64,000 nt of DNA from Variovorax paradoxus NBRC 15149 (GTDB lineage Bacteria > Pseudomonadota > Gammaproteobacteria > Burkholderiales > Burkholderiaceae_C), in NCBI RefSeq assembly GCF_001591365.1, contig NZ_BCUT01000007.1:496001-560000 (forward strand). Reading direction: 5' to 3'. Numbering within the stretch: position 1 is the first letter of the stretch; every line of letters starts with the position of its first letter. The position numbers were made by a program, and so were the translations under genes. The notes beneath the pieces were generated by a model. The model was not told the origin of the DNA and did no database searches. It saw nothing but the letters and a program-made list of their open reading frames with translations. Shown piece after piece: positions 7,926-16,230 of this stretch.

Positions 7926-8875
7926 AGGCCCTGGAGCGCAACGGCGTCGTCATCGATGAAACCTTTGCCGAGGCCTTTCCGATGAAGGCCACGCGCATCC
8001 TCATCACGGCGCACAACATGGCGTGGGCGCGCCATGCGGCGGTGTCGGCCACCGGCTTCGCGACCTCGGTGATCGCCTGCGGCTGCGAGGCCGGCATCGA
8101 GCGCGAGATATTGCCGGACGAATCGCCCGACGGCCGGCCCGGCGTGAGCGTGCTGATCTTCTCGATGTCAGGCAAGGAGCTCGGCAAGCAGCTCGAGCGC
8201 CGCGTCGGCCAGTGCGTGCTGACCTGTCCGACCACCGCGGTGTTCGCGGGCCTGCCGCGCGGCGCACCGGGCAGCGACGTGGCCGCGCTCGGCAGGAACC
8301 TGCGCTTCTTCGGCGACGGCTGGCAGATATCGAAGGTGATCGATGGCGTGCGCTACTGGCGCGTGCCGGTGATGGACGGTGAGTTCGTCGCGCAGGAAGA
8401 CACGCCCGTGGTGAAGGCCGTGGGCGGCGGCAACCTGCTGCTGCTGGCGCAGGGCACCGATGCCGCGCTGGCCGCCGCCGAGGCCGCGGTGGCGGCAATG
8501 AAGCGGCTGCCCAACGTGGTGATGCCGTTTCCGGGCGGCGTGGTGCGATCGGGCTCGAAGGTCGGCAGCCGCTATGCGAACCTCAACGCCTCGACCAACG
8601 ATGCCTTCTGCCCCAGCCTCGTCGGGCTGGTGGCGCACAGCGAACTGGCGGGCGGAACTTCCGCACAGGAGATCGGCTGCGTGATGGAGATCGTGATCGA
8701 CGGCCTGACCGAGGCCGACGTGGGCGCCGCCATGCGCGTGGGCATGGAAGCGGCCATTGCCATCGGACCGGCGGGCGGCCTGCTGCGCATTTCGGCCGGC
8801 AACTACGGCGGCAAGCTGGGGCCGTTCCATTTCCACCTGCACAAGCTGCTGGGCGCGGCGGGAGACGCGCCATGA
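7922..8875 (+). CDS. fhcD: Formylmethanofuran:H4MPT formyltransferase subunit of Fhc
   Basis: A 317-residue member of the Ftr family (FhcD), which moves the formyl group from formyl-H4MPT to methylofuran. The N-terminal IDETFAEAFPMKATRILITA is the canonical Ftr start, and KVGSRYANLNASTNDAFCPSL and GGKLGPFHFHL are typical later blocks. The start is GTG at 7922, giving a GTGA overlap with the fhcA stop; no ATG lies before the conserved region. Archaeal Ftr is soluble and tetrameric, whereas in methylotrophic bacteria it is held in a complex with FhcA, B and C. Confidence 0.92.
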   Translation: MKALERNGVVIDETFAEAFPMKATRILITAHNMAWARHAAVSATGFATSVIACGCEAGIEREILPDESPDGRPGVSVLIFSMSGKELGKQLERRVGQCVLTCPTTAVFAGLPRGAPGSDVAALGRNLRFFGDGWQISKVIDGVRYWRVPVMDGEFVAQEDTPVVKAVGGGNLLLLAQGTDAALAAAEAAVAAMKRLPNVVMPFPGGVVRSGSKVGSRYANLNASTNDAFCPSLVGLVAHSELAGGTSAQEIGCVMEIVIDGLTEADVGAAMRVGMEAAIAIGPAGGLLRISAGNYGGKLGPFHFHLHKLLGAAGDAP

Positions 8876-9702
8876 GCGGTTGGCACTTCAGGCTGCGGCA
8901 GGCGCCCGCGCTGCGCGTCGATCTGCGCGGCATCACGCCGGCCGCGCTCGCGGAACTCTCGGCTGCGCAGGTCGGGCAGCTGCGCGTGGGCCATGGCAAC
9001 GCGATGCTGGCGCTGGCCGAGCTGTTCGATGTTGCGCCCGGGACGGAGGAGGGCATGCTTCGCTTCGAAGGCGATCTCGGGCGCTTCGACCGCATCGGCT
9101 GGCAGATGGACGGCGGGCGCATCCGCGTCGAGGGCGATGCGGGCCACTATGCCGGCGGCTGCATGCGCGGCGGCGCGCTGCAGATCGATGGCAGTGCCGG
9201 CCTGCTGGCCGCCTGCGAAATGGCTGGCGGCAGCATCGACGTGAAGGGCGACGTCGGCGACTTCGCGGCCAGCACCTTGCCCGGCAGCATGGACGGCATG
9301 CGCGGCGGCACCCTCGTGGTCCATGGCCAGGCGGGCGAGCGCTTCGGCGACCGCATGCGCCGCGGGTCCGCGATTGTCCATGGCGACGCGGGCGCGTTCC
9401 TGGGCTCGCGCATGGTGGCGGGCACGATCGCCGTCGGCGGCAAGGCCGGCGCGCATGCGGGCTATGGCATGCGCCGCGGCAGCATCGTTTTTGCAGCGGC
9501 GGGCGCGAGGCTGCCGGCGGGCATCGAGGCGGCGTTGACCTTTGTGCCGAACCGCACCGCAACGCCGGCGTTCTGGGCCCTGCTCGCGCGGGATCTGGCG
9601 CGCCACGGCGGAGCTTTTGCGGCCTTGCCCGCACGCCGCATCGAACGCCACCTGGGTGATCTTTCAGCCGATGGCAAGGGCGAACTCATCGTGTGCCCGT
9701 GA
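8872..9702 (+). CDS. fhcC: Formyltransferase/hydrolase complex subunit C
   Basis: A 276-residue FwdC-like subunit. From about residue 60 to 205 it is built of glycine-rich repeats (for example GDAGHYAGGCMRGG, GDVGDFAAST, GDAGAFLGSRMVAG, GKAGAHAGYGMRRG) of the kind that form a right-handed beta-helix, as in the C-terminal domain of glutamate synthase. Its role is structural within the Fhc complex. It overlaps fhcD by 4 bp and is the last gene of the fhcBADC set. A run of eight T follows at 9716-9723 but without a good hairpin, so read-through into the fae homologue is likely. Confidence 0.9.
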   Translation: MSGWHFRLRQAPALRVDLRGITPAALAELSAAQVGQLRVGHGNAMLALAELFDVAPGTEEGMLRFEGDLGRFDRIGWQMDGGRIRVEGDAGHYAGGCMRGGALQIDGSAGLLAACEMAGGSIDVKGDVGDFAASTLPGSMDGMRGGTLVVHGQAGERFGDRMRRGSAIVHGDAGAFLGSRMVAGTIAVGGKAGAHAGYGMRRGSIVFAAAGARLPAGIEAALTFVPNRTATPAFWALLARDLARHGGAFAALPARRIERHLGDLSADGKGELIVCP

Positions 9703-9747
9703 CCCGTCCCGGCCCTTTTTTTTCAAACCACTCCTGAATTCCTTTCC

Positions 9748-10281
9748 ATGACGCATCCCTATCTTTTCCACGCCGGCGAAGCCACCGTCCTTGCCAAGGA
9801 AGGCCAGTTCACCGACGCCATGCCCGAGATCCTGATCGGCGCGACCGATGGCCCCGTGGGCCAGGCCTTTGCCAACATGATGGCGCAGAGCAAGGGCCAC
9901 ACCGCGATGTTTGCCATCCGCGCCTGCAACCAGCTCGTGCGGCCCGCGACCATCATGGTGCCCAAGGTCACGCTGAAGGACGCGGCCAACATCGACCTGT
10001 TCGGCGGCGTGGTGCAGAGCGCAACCGCCGATGCGGTGGTCGACTGCCTGATCGATGGCATCATTCCCCGGGAACATGCCAACTCGCTGTGCATCATCAG
10101 CCTGGTGTGGATCGATCCGCGCTGCGCCAAGGACCAGAACCTCGACAAGAAAGACATGTACCGCACCAACTACGAAGCCACCAAGCTCGCGATCCGGCGC
10201 GCGCTGAACAACGAGCCGTCGGTGGACGAGCTGATTGCCAACCGCCACCGCATCAAGCACGACATGGACGACTGGAGCTGA
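9748..10281 (+). CDS. Formaldehyde-activating enzyme homologue with the catalytic His apparently replaced
   Basis: A 177-residue Fae-family protein. Fae condenses formaldehyde with H4MPT. Conserved blocks are GEATV near the N-terminus, TIMVPKVTLKDAANIDLFGG, EGIIP-type DGIIPREHAN and YNYEATK-type TNYEATKLAIRRALNNEPS. In characterised Fae a His sits in the AHIDLIIG stretch; here the aligned stretch is DAMPEILIG with Met in its place. This resembles the Fae2/Fae3 paralogues of methylotrophs, whose role is unresolved, rather than the main enzyme. It lies 45 bp after fhcC and 2 bp before pabBC. A canonical Fae should be encoded elsewhere in the genome. Confidence 0.85.
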   Translation: MTHPYLFHAGEATVLAKEGQFTDAMPEILIGATDGPVGQAFANMMAQSKGHTAMFAIRACNQLVRPATIMVPKVTLKDAANIDLFGGVVQSATADAVVDCLIDGIIPREHANSLCIISLVWIDPRCAKDQNLDKKDMYRTNYEATKLAIRRALNNEPSVDELIANRHRIKHDMDDWS

Positions 10282-10283
10282 CC

Positions 10284-12176
10284 TTGCCTTCGTTCGCGCT
10301 CCTCGACGACTGCGGCTCGACGCCCGCGCGGCCCACCAGCCGGCTGCACACCGGCTTCGTGCGCGAGCACCGCTGCGCGGATCCGGCCGAGCTCGATGCG
10401 GCCTGGGCGCGCGTCGATGCCGACCTGCGGCAGGGCCTGCACGCGGTGCTGCTGGCCGACTACGAATGGGGCGCCAGGCTGCAGCGCGCGGGGCATGCAC
10501 GGCTTGCGACCGACGATGCCTCGGCGCTGCGCGTGCTGATGTTCCGCGACTGCGCCATGCTTTCGGCGGACGAGGTTGCCAGCTGGCTGGAGCAGCTCGA
10601 GGCGAGCGAGGCCAACCCGCCGCAGCCCGTCGGCGTGATGGACCTGCTGCCCAGCATCGACGCGCCGGCCTTCACCGAGGCCATCGCGCGCATTCACGGC
10701 GCCATCGCCGCGGGCGAGACCTACCAGGTCAACTTCACCTACCGGCTGCACGGCCAGGGCTATGGCTCGCCCGTGGCGCTGTACCGGCGCCTGCGCGAAC
10801 GCCAGCCCGTGGCCTACGGCGCGCTGATCGCCCTGCCCGAAAGCAATTCAAAGGCGGGGGAGGGCGACGCCACCCACGTGCTCTCGTGCTCGCCCGAACT
10901 CTTCCTGCGCCACGATGCGGGCGTACTCACCGCGCGTCCCATGAAGGGCACCGCGGCCCGCGCCGATGCGCCCGAGGGCGACAGCGAAAGGGCGCGCCTG
11001 CTCTCGGTCGACACCAAGAACCGCGCCGAGAACGTGATGATCGTCGACCTGCTGCGCAACGACATCGGCCGCGTGGCGCAGATCGGTTCCGTCAAGGTGC
11101 CGACGCTCTTTGCCATCGAGCCCTATGCCACGGTGTTCCAGATGACATCGACCGTAGAGGCGCGGCTGCGCGCCGGCGTCGGCATGCCCGAGCTGCTGCG
11201 CGCGGTGTTCCCCTGCGGCTCCATCACGGGCGCGCCCAAGCACCGCACCATGGAATGGATCGGCGAACTCGAAAGCACGCCGCGCGGCCTCTACTGCGGC
11301 GCGATCGGCTGGATCGATGCGCCCGCGGAGGGCGCGGCCATCGGCGACTTCTGCCTGTCGGTCGCCATCCGCACCCTCACGCTGGGCGCGCAGCAGAAGG
11401 GCCTGCGGCCGCTGCGGCTGGGCATTGGCGCGGGCATCGTGCAGGACAGCATTGCGGCCGACGAATTCGAGGAGTGCCTGCTCAAGGCACGCTTTCTCAC
11501 CGCGCTCGATCCGGGCTTCGAGCTCTTCGAGACCATGCTGGCCACGCCCGGCGAGGGCATCCGCTACCTGGACCGGCACCTGGCGCGGCTGGCGCACAGC
11601 GCACGCGCGCTGGGCTTCCGGCTCGATCGCGATGCCGCGATGCAGGCGCTGCGGGAGGCCTTGCCCGCGCTCGCGCCGGGCCAGCCTTCGCGCCTGCGGC
11701 TCGCGCTGGCGCACGGCGGGCGCATCGGCATCACGCATTCGCCGCTGCCGCCCTTGCCGCCGGGCGCAGTGAAGCTGCTGATTGCCGACCAGCGGCTGCC
11801 CAATGCGAACCCGCTGGCCGCCCACAAGACCACCGTGCGCCAGCACTTCGACGCCGGCGTGCGGGCGGCCGAACGCGCCGGCGCCTTCGACAGCCTGTTC
11901 TTCACCGAAGACGGCCGGCTCGTCGAAGGCGGGCGCAGCACGGTGTTCGCGCGCATCGGCGGACGCTGGTGGACGCCGCCCGTTTCCGACGGCGCGCTGC
12001 CCGGCGTGATGCGCGGCGTGCTGATCGAAGACTCGATCTGGGAGGCCACCGAACGCAGCCTGTCCCGGCAAGACCTGGAGGCCGCGCAGAAGCTGGTGGT
12101 GTGCAATGCGCTGCGCGGCGTGCTGCCGGCGCGGCTGGTTCAGCAAGCGCAGCCGCACGAGGCGGCCGCCGCTTGA
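10284..12176 (+). CDS. pabB: Aminodeoxychorismate synthase component I fused to aminodeoxychorismate lyase (PabB-PabC)
   Basis: A fusion of about 630 residues. The first part is a PabB chorismate-binding domain: GETYQVNFTYRL, SCSPELFL, RPMKGTAAR (the lysine motif usual in PabB), NRAENVMIVDLLRNDIGRV and CGSITGAPKHRTMEW. From about residue 400 comes a class-IV aminotransferase domain (FELFETMLATPGEG; PLAAHKTTVRQHFDAG with the PLP Lys; LPGVMRGVLIED), which is PabC-like lyase. Together they convert chorismate to p-aminobenzoate. No ATG lies between the fae stop and the domain, so TTG at 10284, two bases after that stop, is the likely start. Adjacency to H4MPT genes suggests it serves dephospho-H4MPT as well as folate. 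Confidence 0.87.
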   Translation: MPSFALLDDCGSTPARPTSRLHTGFVREHRCADPAELDAAWARVDADLRQGLHAVLLADYEWGARLQRAGHARLATDDASALRVLMFRDCAMLSADEVASWLEQLEASEANPPQPVGVMDLLPSIDAPAFTEAIARIHGAIAAGETYQVNFTYRLHGQGYGSPVALYRRLRERQPVAYGALIALPESNSKAGEGDATHVLSCSPELFLRHDAGVLTARPMKGTAARADAPEGDSERARLLSVDTKNRAENVMIVDLLRNDIGRVAQIGSVKVPTLFAIEPYATVFQMTSTVEARLRAGVGMPELLRAVFPCGSITGAPKHRTMEWIGELESTPRGLYCGAIGWIDAPAEGAAIGDFCLSVAIRTLTLGAQQKGLRPLRLGIGAGIVQDSIAADEFEECLLKARFLTALDPGFELFETMLATPGEGIRYLDRHLARLAHSARALGFRLDRDAAMQALREALPALAPGQPSRLRLALAHGGRIGITHSPLPPLPPGAVKLLIADQRLPNANPLAAHKTTVRQHFDAGVRAAERAGAFDSLFFTEDGRLVEGGRSTVFARIGGRWWTPPVSDGALPGVMRGVLIEDSIWEATERSLSRQDLEAAQKLVVCNALRGVLPARLVQQAQPHEAAAA

Positions 12177-12213
12177 GAAGCCGGGCCCGCGCCCCGCTCG
12201 ACCGGGCTTGCCG

Positions 12214-12882
12214 ATGAAGCTGGCGCTGTTCGACCTGGACCACACGCTGATTCCGTTCGACAGCGGCATGGCCTGGACGCGCTTCCTGGTGGCGCGCGGC
12301 GTGCTGCCGGCCGATGCCGAGACGGTCTACCTGGGCTACTGCCAGCAGTACGTGGACGGCACGCTGGACATCCATGCGCTGCACCGCGCGAGCGTGGCGC
12401 CGCTCGCAAGCTTCGGCATGGCCGCCCTGCGCCGATGGGCGTCGGAGTTCGAAGCCGAGATCGCGCCGCAGGTGCCCGAGCCGATGCGCGCGCTGGTGCG
12501 TCGCCACCAGGACGCGGGCCACGTCTGCGCCATCGTGACCGCCACCACCCGCTTCATCGCCGAGCCCTTCGGCCGCCTGTTCGGCGTGGCCGACGTGCTG
12601 GCGACGCGCTCCCTGGTGATCGACGACACGCTCGATGGCGCCATCGACGGCGACCCGTGCTACGGCGTGCACAAGCTGATGCATGTGAACCAGTGGCTCG
12701 CCACGCGCGGCACGCGGCTCGATGCACTCGAGCAATCGTGGTTCTATTCCGATTCGGCCAGCGACCTGCCGCTGCTGGGTGCCGTGTCCGATCCGGTGGC
12801 GGTGGCGCCCGACGATCGCCTGCGCACGCGGGCCGTCGAGGCCGGCTGGCCGATCATCGAACGGACGCCGCCCGGCGGCTAG
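12214..12882 (+). CDS. HAD-IB family phosphatase (SerB-like)
   Basis: A 222-residue HAD hydrolase. LALFDLDHTLIPFDSG holds the nucleophile and acid Asp residues (DxDxT), IVTATTRFIAEPF is motif II, and FYSDSASDLPLL is motif IV with the metal Asp. It belongs to the SerB/CicA-type subfamily IB; many members act on phosphoserine, histidinol phosphate or lipid phosphates. The substrate cannot be fixed from sequence. It follows pabBC by 37 bp and probably shares its transcript. Its stop abuts the convergent response-regulator stop with no gap. Confidence 0.8.
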   Translation: MKLALFDLDHTLIPFDSGMAWTRFLVARGVLPADAETVYLGYCQQYVDGTLDIHALHRASVAPLASFGMAALRRWASEFEAEIAPQVPEPMRALVRRHQDAGHVCAIVTATTRFIAEPFGRLFGVADVLATRSLVIDDTLDGAIDGDPCYGVHKLMHVNQWLATRGTRLDALEQSWFYSDSASDLPLLGAVSDPVAVAPDDRLRTRAVEAGWPIIERTPPGG

Positions 12883-13533
12883 CTAGACCTGGATCAGCCC
12901 CCAGCGCAGCGCCACCCACGTGAGCTCCGCCTGATTGGTGGCGCCCAGCTTCTGCTTGACGCGGTACAGGTGCGAACCCACCGTGCTGAGCGAAAGGTTC
13001 AGCGTGCTGGCAATCTGTGCCACCGTCATGCCGCGCGCGAGCTGGATGAAGACCGAGAACTCGCGCTCGCTGAGCAGGTCGGCCGGGTTGGCCTCGCCCT
13101 CGATCTGCGCCGTGGCCAGCGCCTGCGCGGTGTTGGCGTCGATGTAGCGGTCGCCGCGCGCCACGGCCTTCACCGCGGCAATCAGCGCATCGGGCGCACT
13201 GCGCTTGGCCAGGTAGCCGAGCGCGCCGGCGCGCAGCACGCGGCGCGGATGGATCGTGTCCTCGTGCGCCGACAGCGCCAGCACGCGCGCCTTGGGGTCG
13301 TGGGCCAGCAGGCGGCGCAGCGCCTCCAGGCCGCCCATGCCGGGCATCGACAGGTCCATCACCACCACGTCTGGCCGCACCTGCGGGTAGTCCTGGCAGG
13401 CCTGCTCGCCGGTGTCGGCCTCTGCCGCCACCTCGATCTGCGCATCGGCCAGCAGCATGCGAAAGCCCATGCGCACCAGCGCATGGTCGTCCACCAGCAT
13501 CACTCGAATCGGCTGAATCGCCTGGGTGGTCAT
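12883..13533 (-). CDS. LuxR/NarL-type response regulator, MoxX-like
   Basis: A 216-residue two-domain regulator. The receiver domain has acidic pair D15-D16, phospho-acceptor D60 (VVVMDLSMPG) and the switch Lys in LGYLAKRS. A LuxR-type helix-turn-helix (LSEREFSVFIQLARGMTVAQIASTLNLS with STVGSHLYRVKQKLG) occupies the C-terminus. It overlaps the upstream histidine kinase gene by 4 bp (ATGA), so the pair is co-translated. With the kinase it resembles MoxXY/FlhSR, which control methanol oxidation genes in Paracoccus. Its position between the H4MPT block and pqq/xox supports that role, which is inference. Confidence 0.82.
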   Translation of the reverse strand: MTTQAIQPIRVMLVDDHALVRMGFRMLLADAQIEVAAEADTGEQACQDYPQVRPDVVVMDLSMPGMGGLEALRRLLAHDPKARVLALSAHEDTIHPRRVLRAGALGYLAKRSAPDALIAAVKAVARGDRYIDANTAQALATAQIEGEANPADLLSEREFSVFIQLARGMTVAQIASTLNLSLSTVGSHLYRVKQKLGATNQAELTWVALRWGLIQV

Positions 13534-14909
13534 GTGTTCTCCGCAATGGCCGCCGGCAAGGGCAGGCGCACCGTCAATTGGGCGCCGCTGGGCGCGGCGG
13601 GTTCAAGGCGCAGGTCGCCGCCCAGGCTGTCGATCCGCTCGGCCAGCCAACGCAGGCCATAGTGCCCTGTGCTGGTTTCCCTGGCGGCATCAGGGCCGGG
13701 CAGGCCGCGCCCGTCGTCGGTCAGCGTGAGCTTCACCGTCTGTTCGTCGCCCTGCAGAGCCAGCACGATGCGCTGCGCTTCGCCATGGCGCAGCGCATTG
13801 GTGATGCCTTCCTGCGCGGCGCGGTACAGCACCAGCGCGGTGTCGGTGTCGAGCCGCAGGCGGTCGAGCTCGATCTCCAGGTGCCACTCGACCTGCACGC
13901 CGCCATGGCTGTTGCGGGTTCGCTCGACCAGGTCCTCGAGCGCGGCCACCAGGCCGAACTTGTCGAGCACCAGCGGCGTCAGGCGCGGGATCATGCCGTG
14001 CATGGCCGTGTAGAGCCGCCCCGATTCCTCTGCGATCAGCCGCGCCGCCTGCTCGGACTGCGGATCGAGCGCCTGTACGCGCTGCGCGATCGACAGGGCC
14101 ATGCTGCGCATCGCGGTGACCGACTGGCCCAGCTCGTCGTGCAGTTCGCGGGCAATGAGACGGCGCTCCTGCTCGATCTTCTGGTCGACCCAGCGGCCCA
14201 GCTCGCGGCTTTCGGACAGGCGGCTCTCGGCGCGCACGGCGCGCCGCTCGGTCTCGATGTGCTGCTGCAGCATGCCGACCATGCGGTTGAAGGCGGCGCC
14301 GATGGCCGCCGCCTCGGTACCGGGCAGGGCGCGCAGAGAAACATCGAAGCGCCCGCTCTCGAGCTGGTTCAGTGCATGCACGATGTCCGCGAACGGGCGC
14401 GTCGCGCGGCCCACGAGCCAGAACACGCCCGCGTTGACGATCGCCAGCAGGCTCAGCGCGCTGAGCATGAGCAGCACGAAGTCGTCCCACGCGTCGAGCA
14501 CGGCGCGCGACGCGTTGGAACTCACCATCAGCTTGCCCCCGGGAAAGGCAATCGACATTTGCGACGGCGGCGGCGAGACGAGGCGGTCGAACCAGTCGGG
14601 CGCATCGCGGCCCGCCTTGTAGACCGAGTTGGGCGAGCTGTAGAGCACATGCTCGTCGGCATCGAGCAGCGTGATGTCGTTGGAGCGCACACGGCCGACG
14701 CCCTGCAGGAACGACAGCATGGCCGGCGTGCCCTGGGCCGCGTAGAGCCAGGCGGTGCGGTTCAGCAGCTGCGCGGCCACGCGGTTGGCCGCAACGACTT
14801 CCTCGTGCACCGATTCGCGCATGGCGCGCATCTGCAGCGCGAGCATGGCCGCGACGAACAGCATCGTCAGCAGGCTGACGATCAGGTTGATCTTCAGGCG
14901 CAGCGTCAT
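13530..14909 (-). CDS. Membrane histidine kinase, MoxY-like (HisKA_3)
   Basis: A 459-residue sensor kinase. It has transmembrane segment 1 at about residues 9-26, a periplasmic LapD/MoxY-type sensor region to about 145, a second membrane segment at 147-166 and a HAMP linker. A HisKA_3 dimerisation region follows, with His257 in LIARELHDELGQSV, and then a HATPase domain (ALRHGEA, LTDDGRGLPG). The start MTLRLKINLI was chosen because it begins the first membrane helix and overlaps the upstream hydrolase stop (ATGA). It should phosphorylate the adjacent MoxX-like regulator. The MoxY-type N-terminus suggests sensing of a methanol-oxidation signal. Confidence 0.85.
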   Translation of the reverse strand: MTLRLKINLIVSLLTMLFVAAMLALQMRAMRESVHEEVVAANRVAAQLLNRTAWLYAAQGTPAMLSFLQGVGRVRSNDITLLDADEHVLYSSPNSVYKAGRDAPDWFDRLVSPPPSQMSIAFPGGKLMVSSNASRAVLDAWDDFVLLMLSALSLLAIVNAGVFWLVGRATRPFADIVHALNQLESGRFDVSLRALPGTEAAAIGAAFNRMVGMLQQHIETERRAVRAESRLSESRELGRWVDQKIEQERRLIARELHDELGQSVTAMRSMALSIAQRVQALDPQSEQAARLIAEESGRLYTAMHGMIPRLTPLVLDKFGLVAALEDLVERTRNSHGGVQVEWHLEIELDRLRLDTDTALVLYRAAQEGITNALRHGEAQRIVLALQGDEQTVKLTLTDDGRGLPGPDAARETSTGHYGLRWLAERIDSLGGDLRLEPAAPSGAQLTVRLPLPAAIAENT

Positions 14910-15949
14910 GGTGCGGATGCGTTGCCGAAATGGCCGTGCTGCGCGTAGCTGTCGAGCGCGGCGACCATGGCGGAGGCCATGGCCGGGTGCGTGGGGTCGT
15001 GGCCCGCGCCGTCGATCCATTGCAGCAGGCTGTGCGGAATGCGGTCGTGCACGGCCTGTGCGCCCTGCGGCGCGCAGATGCGGTCGTCGCGCGAATGCAG
15101 CAGCAGGGTGGGCACGCGCGGCAGCGCGGCCAGGCGGTCCAGCAGCGGGGATGAATCGAGCCAGCAGCGGTGCAGCAGGTAGTGGCTCTGCACGCGGTAG
15201 CGGTCGACCAGTGCGTCGAGCGTTTCGCCCTCGGGTTCGGCTTGGGTGGTCGGCGGCTCGCTGGTTGCGGCTCCCGCGCCGCGCGCCAGCGTTTGCTCCC
15301 AGCGCCACCAGGCGAGCGCGAGCTGGCGGACGCCATCGGCCGGCGCTTGCTGCAGCCCGCGGGCCAGGAAGCCCAGCATGTCATGGCGCTCGCCGGCCGG
15401 CGCCATCGAAGCGAAGCGCGCCCATGCGGCGGGTGCGCGGCCGGTGCTGTCCTGGAAGAAGGCGTCGATCTCCTCGGCGCTCGGCAGGAACACCGCGCGC
15501 AGCAACAGCGCCGCCACCGCTTGCGGTTCGGAGACCGCATGGGCCAGCGCCAGCGTGGCGCCCCACGAGCCGCCGACCACCAGCCAGCGCGGCACGCCGA
15601 GTTGTTCGCGCACGCGGCGCAGGTCGTCGAGCAGGTCGGCCGTGCGGTTGTGCACCGTCGCGCCGCGCGGGCGGCTTCGGCCGGCGCCGCGCTGGTCGAT
15701 GCTGATCACGCGGTAGCGCGCCGGATCGAAGAAGCGGCGCAGCAGCGGCGAGCTGCCCGAGCCGGGCCCGCCGTGCAGGACCACGGCGCAGATGCCTTCC
15801 GGATTGCCACCTTCTTCTACATGCAGCACATGGTCATGCGGCACCTCCAATGCGTGGGTGCGCCAGGGAGGAGATTCGGGGTACAGGCCGGTGGGAAGCA
15901 CGAGGCGATGGTACGCGGTGGCCCTGTTGCCGCTATTCATGAAAATCAT
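14906..15949 (-). CDS. Alpha/beta hydrolase, prolyl aminopeptidase-like (S33)
   Basis: A 347-residue alpha/beta hydrolase. VVLHGGPGSG is the oxyanion-hole HGGPG motif of proline iminopeptidases and VGGSWGATLALA carries the nucleophile Ser; LHSRDDRICAP and GAGHDP give the Asp and His of the triad. The family removes N-terminal proline from peptides. The region between the nucleophile and the late triad holds an Ala/Pro/Glu-rich insert near residue 225. The start is uncertain: ATG at 15949 or 15940, both overlapping a cluster of TCATGA repeats. A nearby PQQ-linked role is imaginable but not shown. It is the first gene of a three-gene unit with the MoxYX-like pair. Confidence 0.78.
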   Translation of the reverse strand: MIFMNSGNRATAYHRLVLPTGLYPESPPWRTHALEVPHDHVLHVEEGGNPEGICAVVLHGGPGSGSSPLLRRFFDPARYRVISIDQRGAGRSRPRGATVHNRTADLLDDLRRVREQLGVPRWLVVGGSWGATLALAHAVSEPQAVAALLLRAVFLPSAEEIDAFFQDSTGRAPAAWARFASMAPAGERHDMLGFLARGLQQAPADGVRQLALAWWRWEQTLARGAGAATSEPPTTQAEPEGETLDALVDRYRVQSHYLLHRCWLDSSPLLDRLAALPRVPTLLLHSRDDRICAPQGAQAVHDRIPHSLLQWIDGAGHDPTHPAMASAMVAALDSYAQHGHFGNASAP

Positions 15950-15973
15950 GAAGTGCGAATCATGATTTCATGG
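15937..15973. promoter_or_regulatory. Cluster of TCATGA repeats in the hydrolase/pqqA divergent region
   Basis: The palindromic hexamer TCATGA occurs at 15937, 15946 and 15960, with a near copy TCATGG at 15968. The two inner copies sit in an identical octamer AATCATGA spaced 14 bp apart. This lies in the roughly 120-bp gap between the outward-facing hydrolase-kinase-regulator unit and pqqA. It is a reasonable candidate operator for the MoxX-like regulator, but part of it may be the start of the hydrolase gene. Confidence 0.35.
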
Positions 15974-16071
15974 CTGGGTCTGGCCGGTGCATGGGTTCAA
16001 GATGGGTACCGGAGCACACGAAGTTCCCGCAGCCGCCACGTGGCGCTGTGCAACCTTGCAGGAGACACCCT

Positions 16072-16146
16072 ATGAAGTGGGAAACCCCGACGGCCACCGA
16101 TCTTCGCTTCGGCTTCGAGATCACGATGTACGTCAGCGCTCGTTGA
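16072..16146 (+). CDS. pqqA: PQQ precursor peptide PqqA
   Basis: A 24-residue peptide, MKWETPTATDLRFGFEITMY followed by VSAR. Glu16 and Tyr20 in EITMY are the residues cross-linked to make pyrroloquinoline quinone; the N-terminal MKWETP is the recognition part typical of PqqA. A good Shine-Dalgarno (AGGAGA, about 16060-16065) precedes the ATG. The substrate is bound by PqqD and acted on by the radical SAM enzyme PqqE, both encoded downstream. A strong hairpin separates it from pqqB. Confidence 0.95.
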   Translation: MKWETPTATDLRFGFEITMYVSAR

Positions 16147-16161
16147 GCTGCGCCTCGCCGC

Positions 16162-16190
16162 AACCCGCCCCGGTACTCCCGGGGCGGGTT
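16162..16190 (+). terminator. Hairpin between pqqA and pqqB
   Basis: A perfect stem of 12 bp (AACCCGCCCCGG paired with CCGGGGCGGGTT) around a five-base loop TACTC starts 15 bp after the pqqA stop. It is followed by GTTT, so it may act as a partial terminator or as a 3' stabiliser of pqqA mRNA. In pqq operons of other bacteria pqqA is made in excess over pqqBCDE, which fits such an element. Confidence 0.75.
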
Positions 16191-16230
16191 GTTTAGAGCC
16201 CCTGCGTTCTTCTTCTTTTTTCATTTCCCG

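Noticed and set aside
9703..9747. A terminator after fhcC suggested by a run of eight T
   Set aside because: No stable hairpin precedes the T run, and the next gene continues the same pathway and strand.
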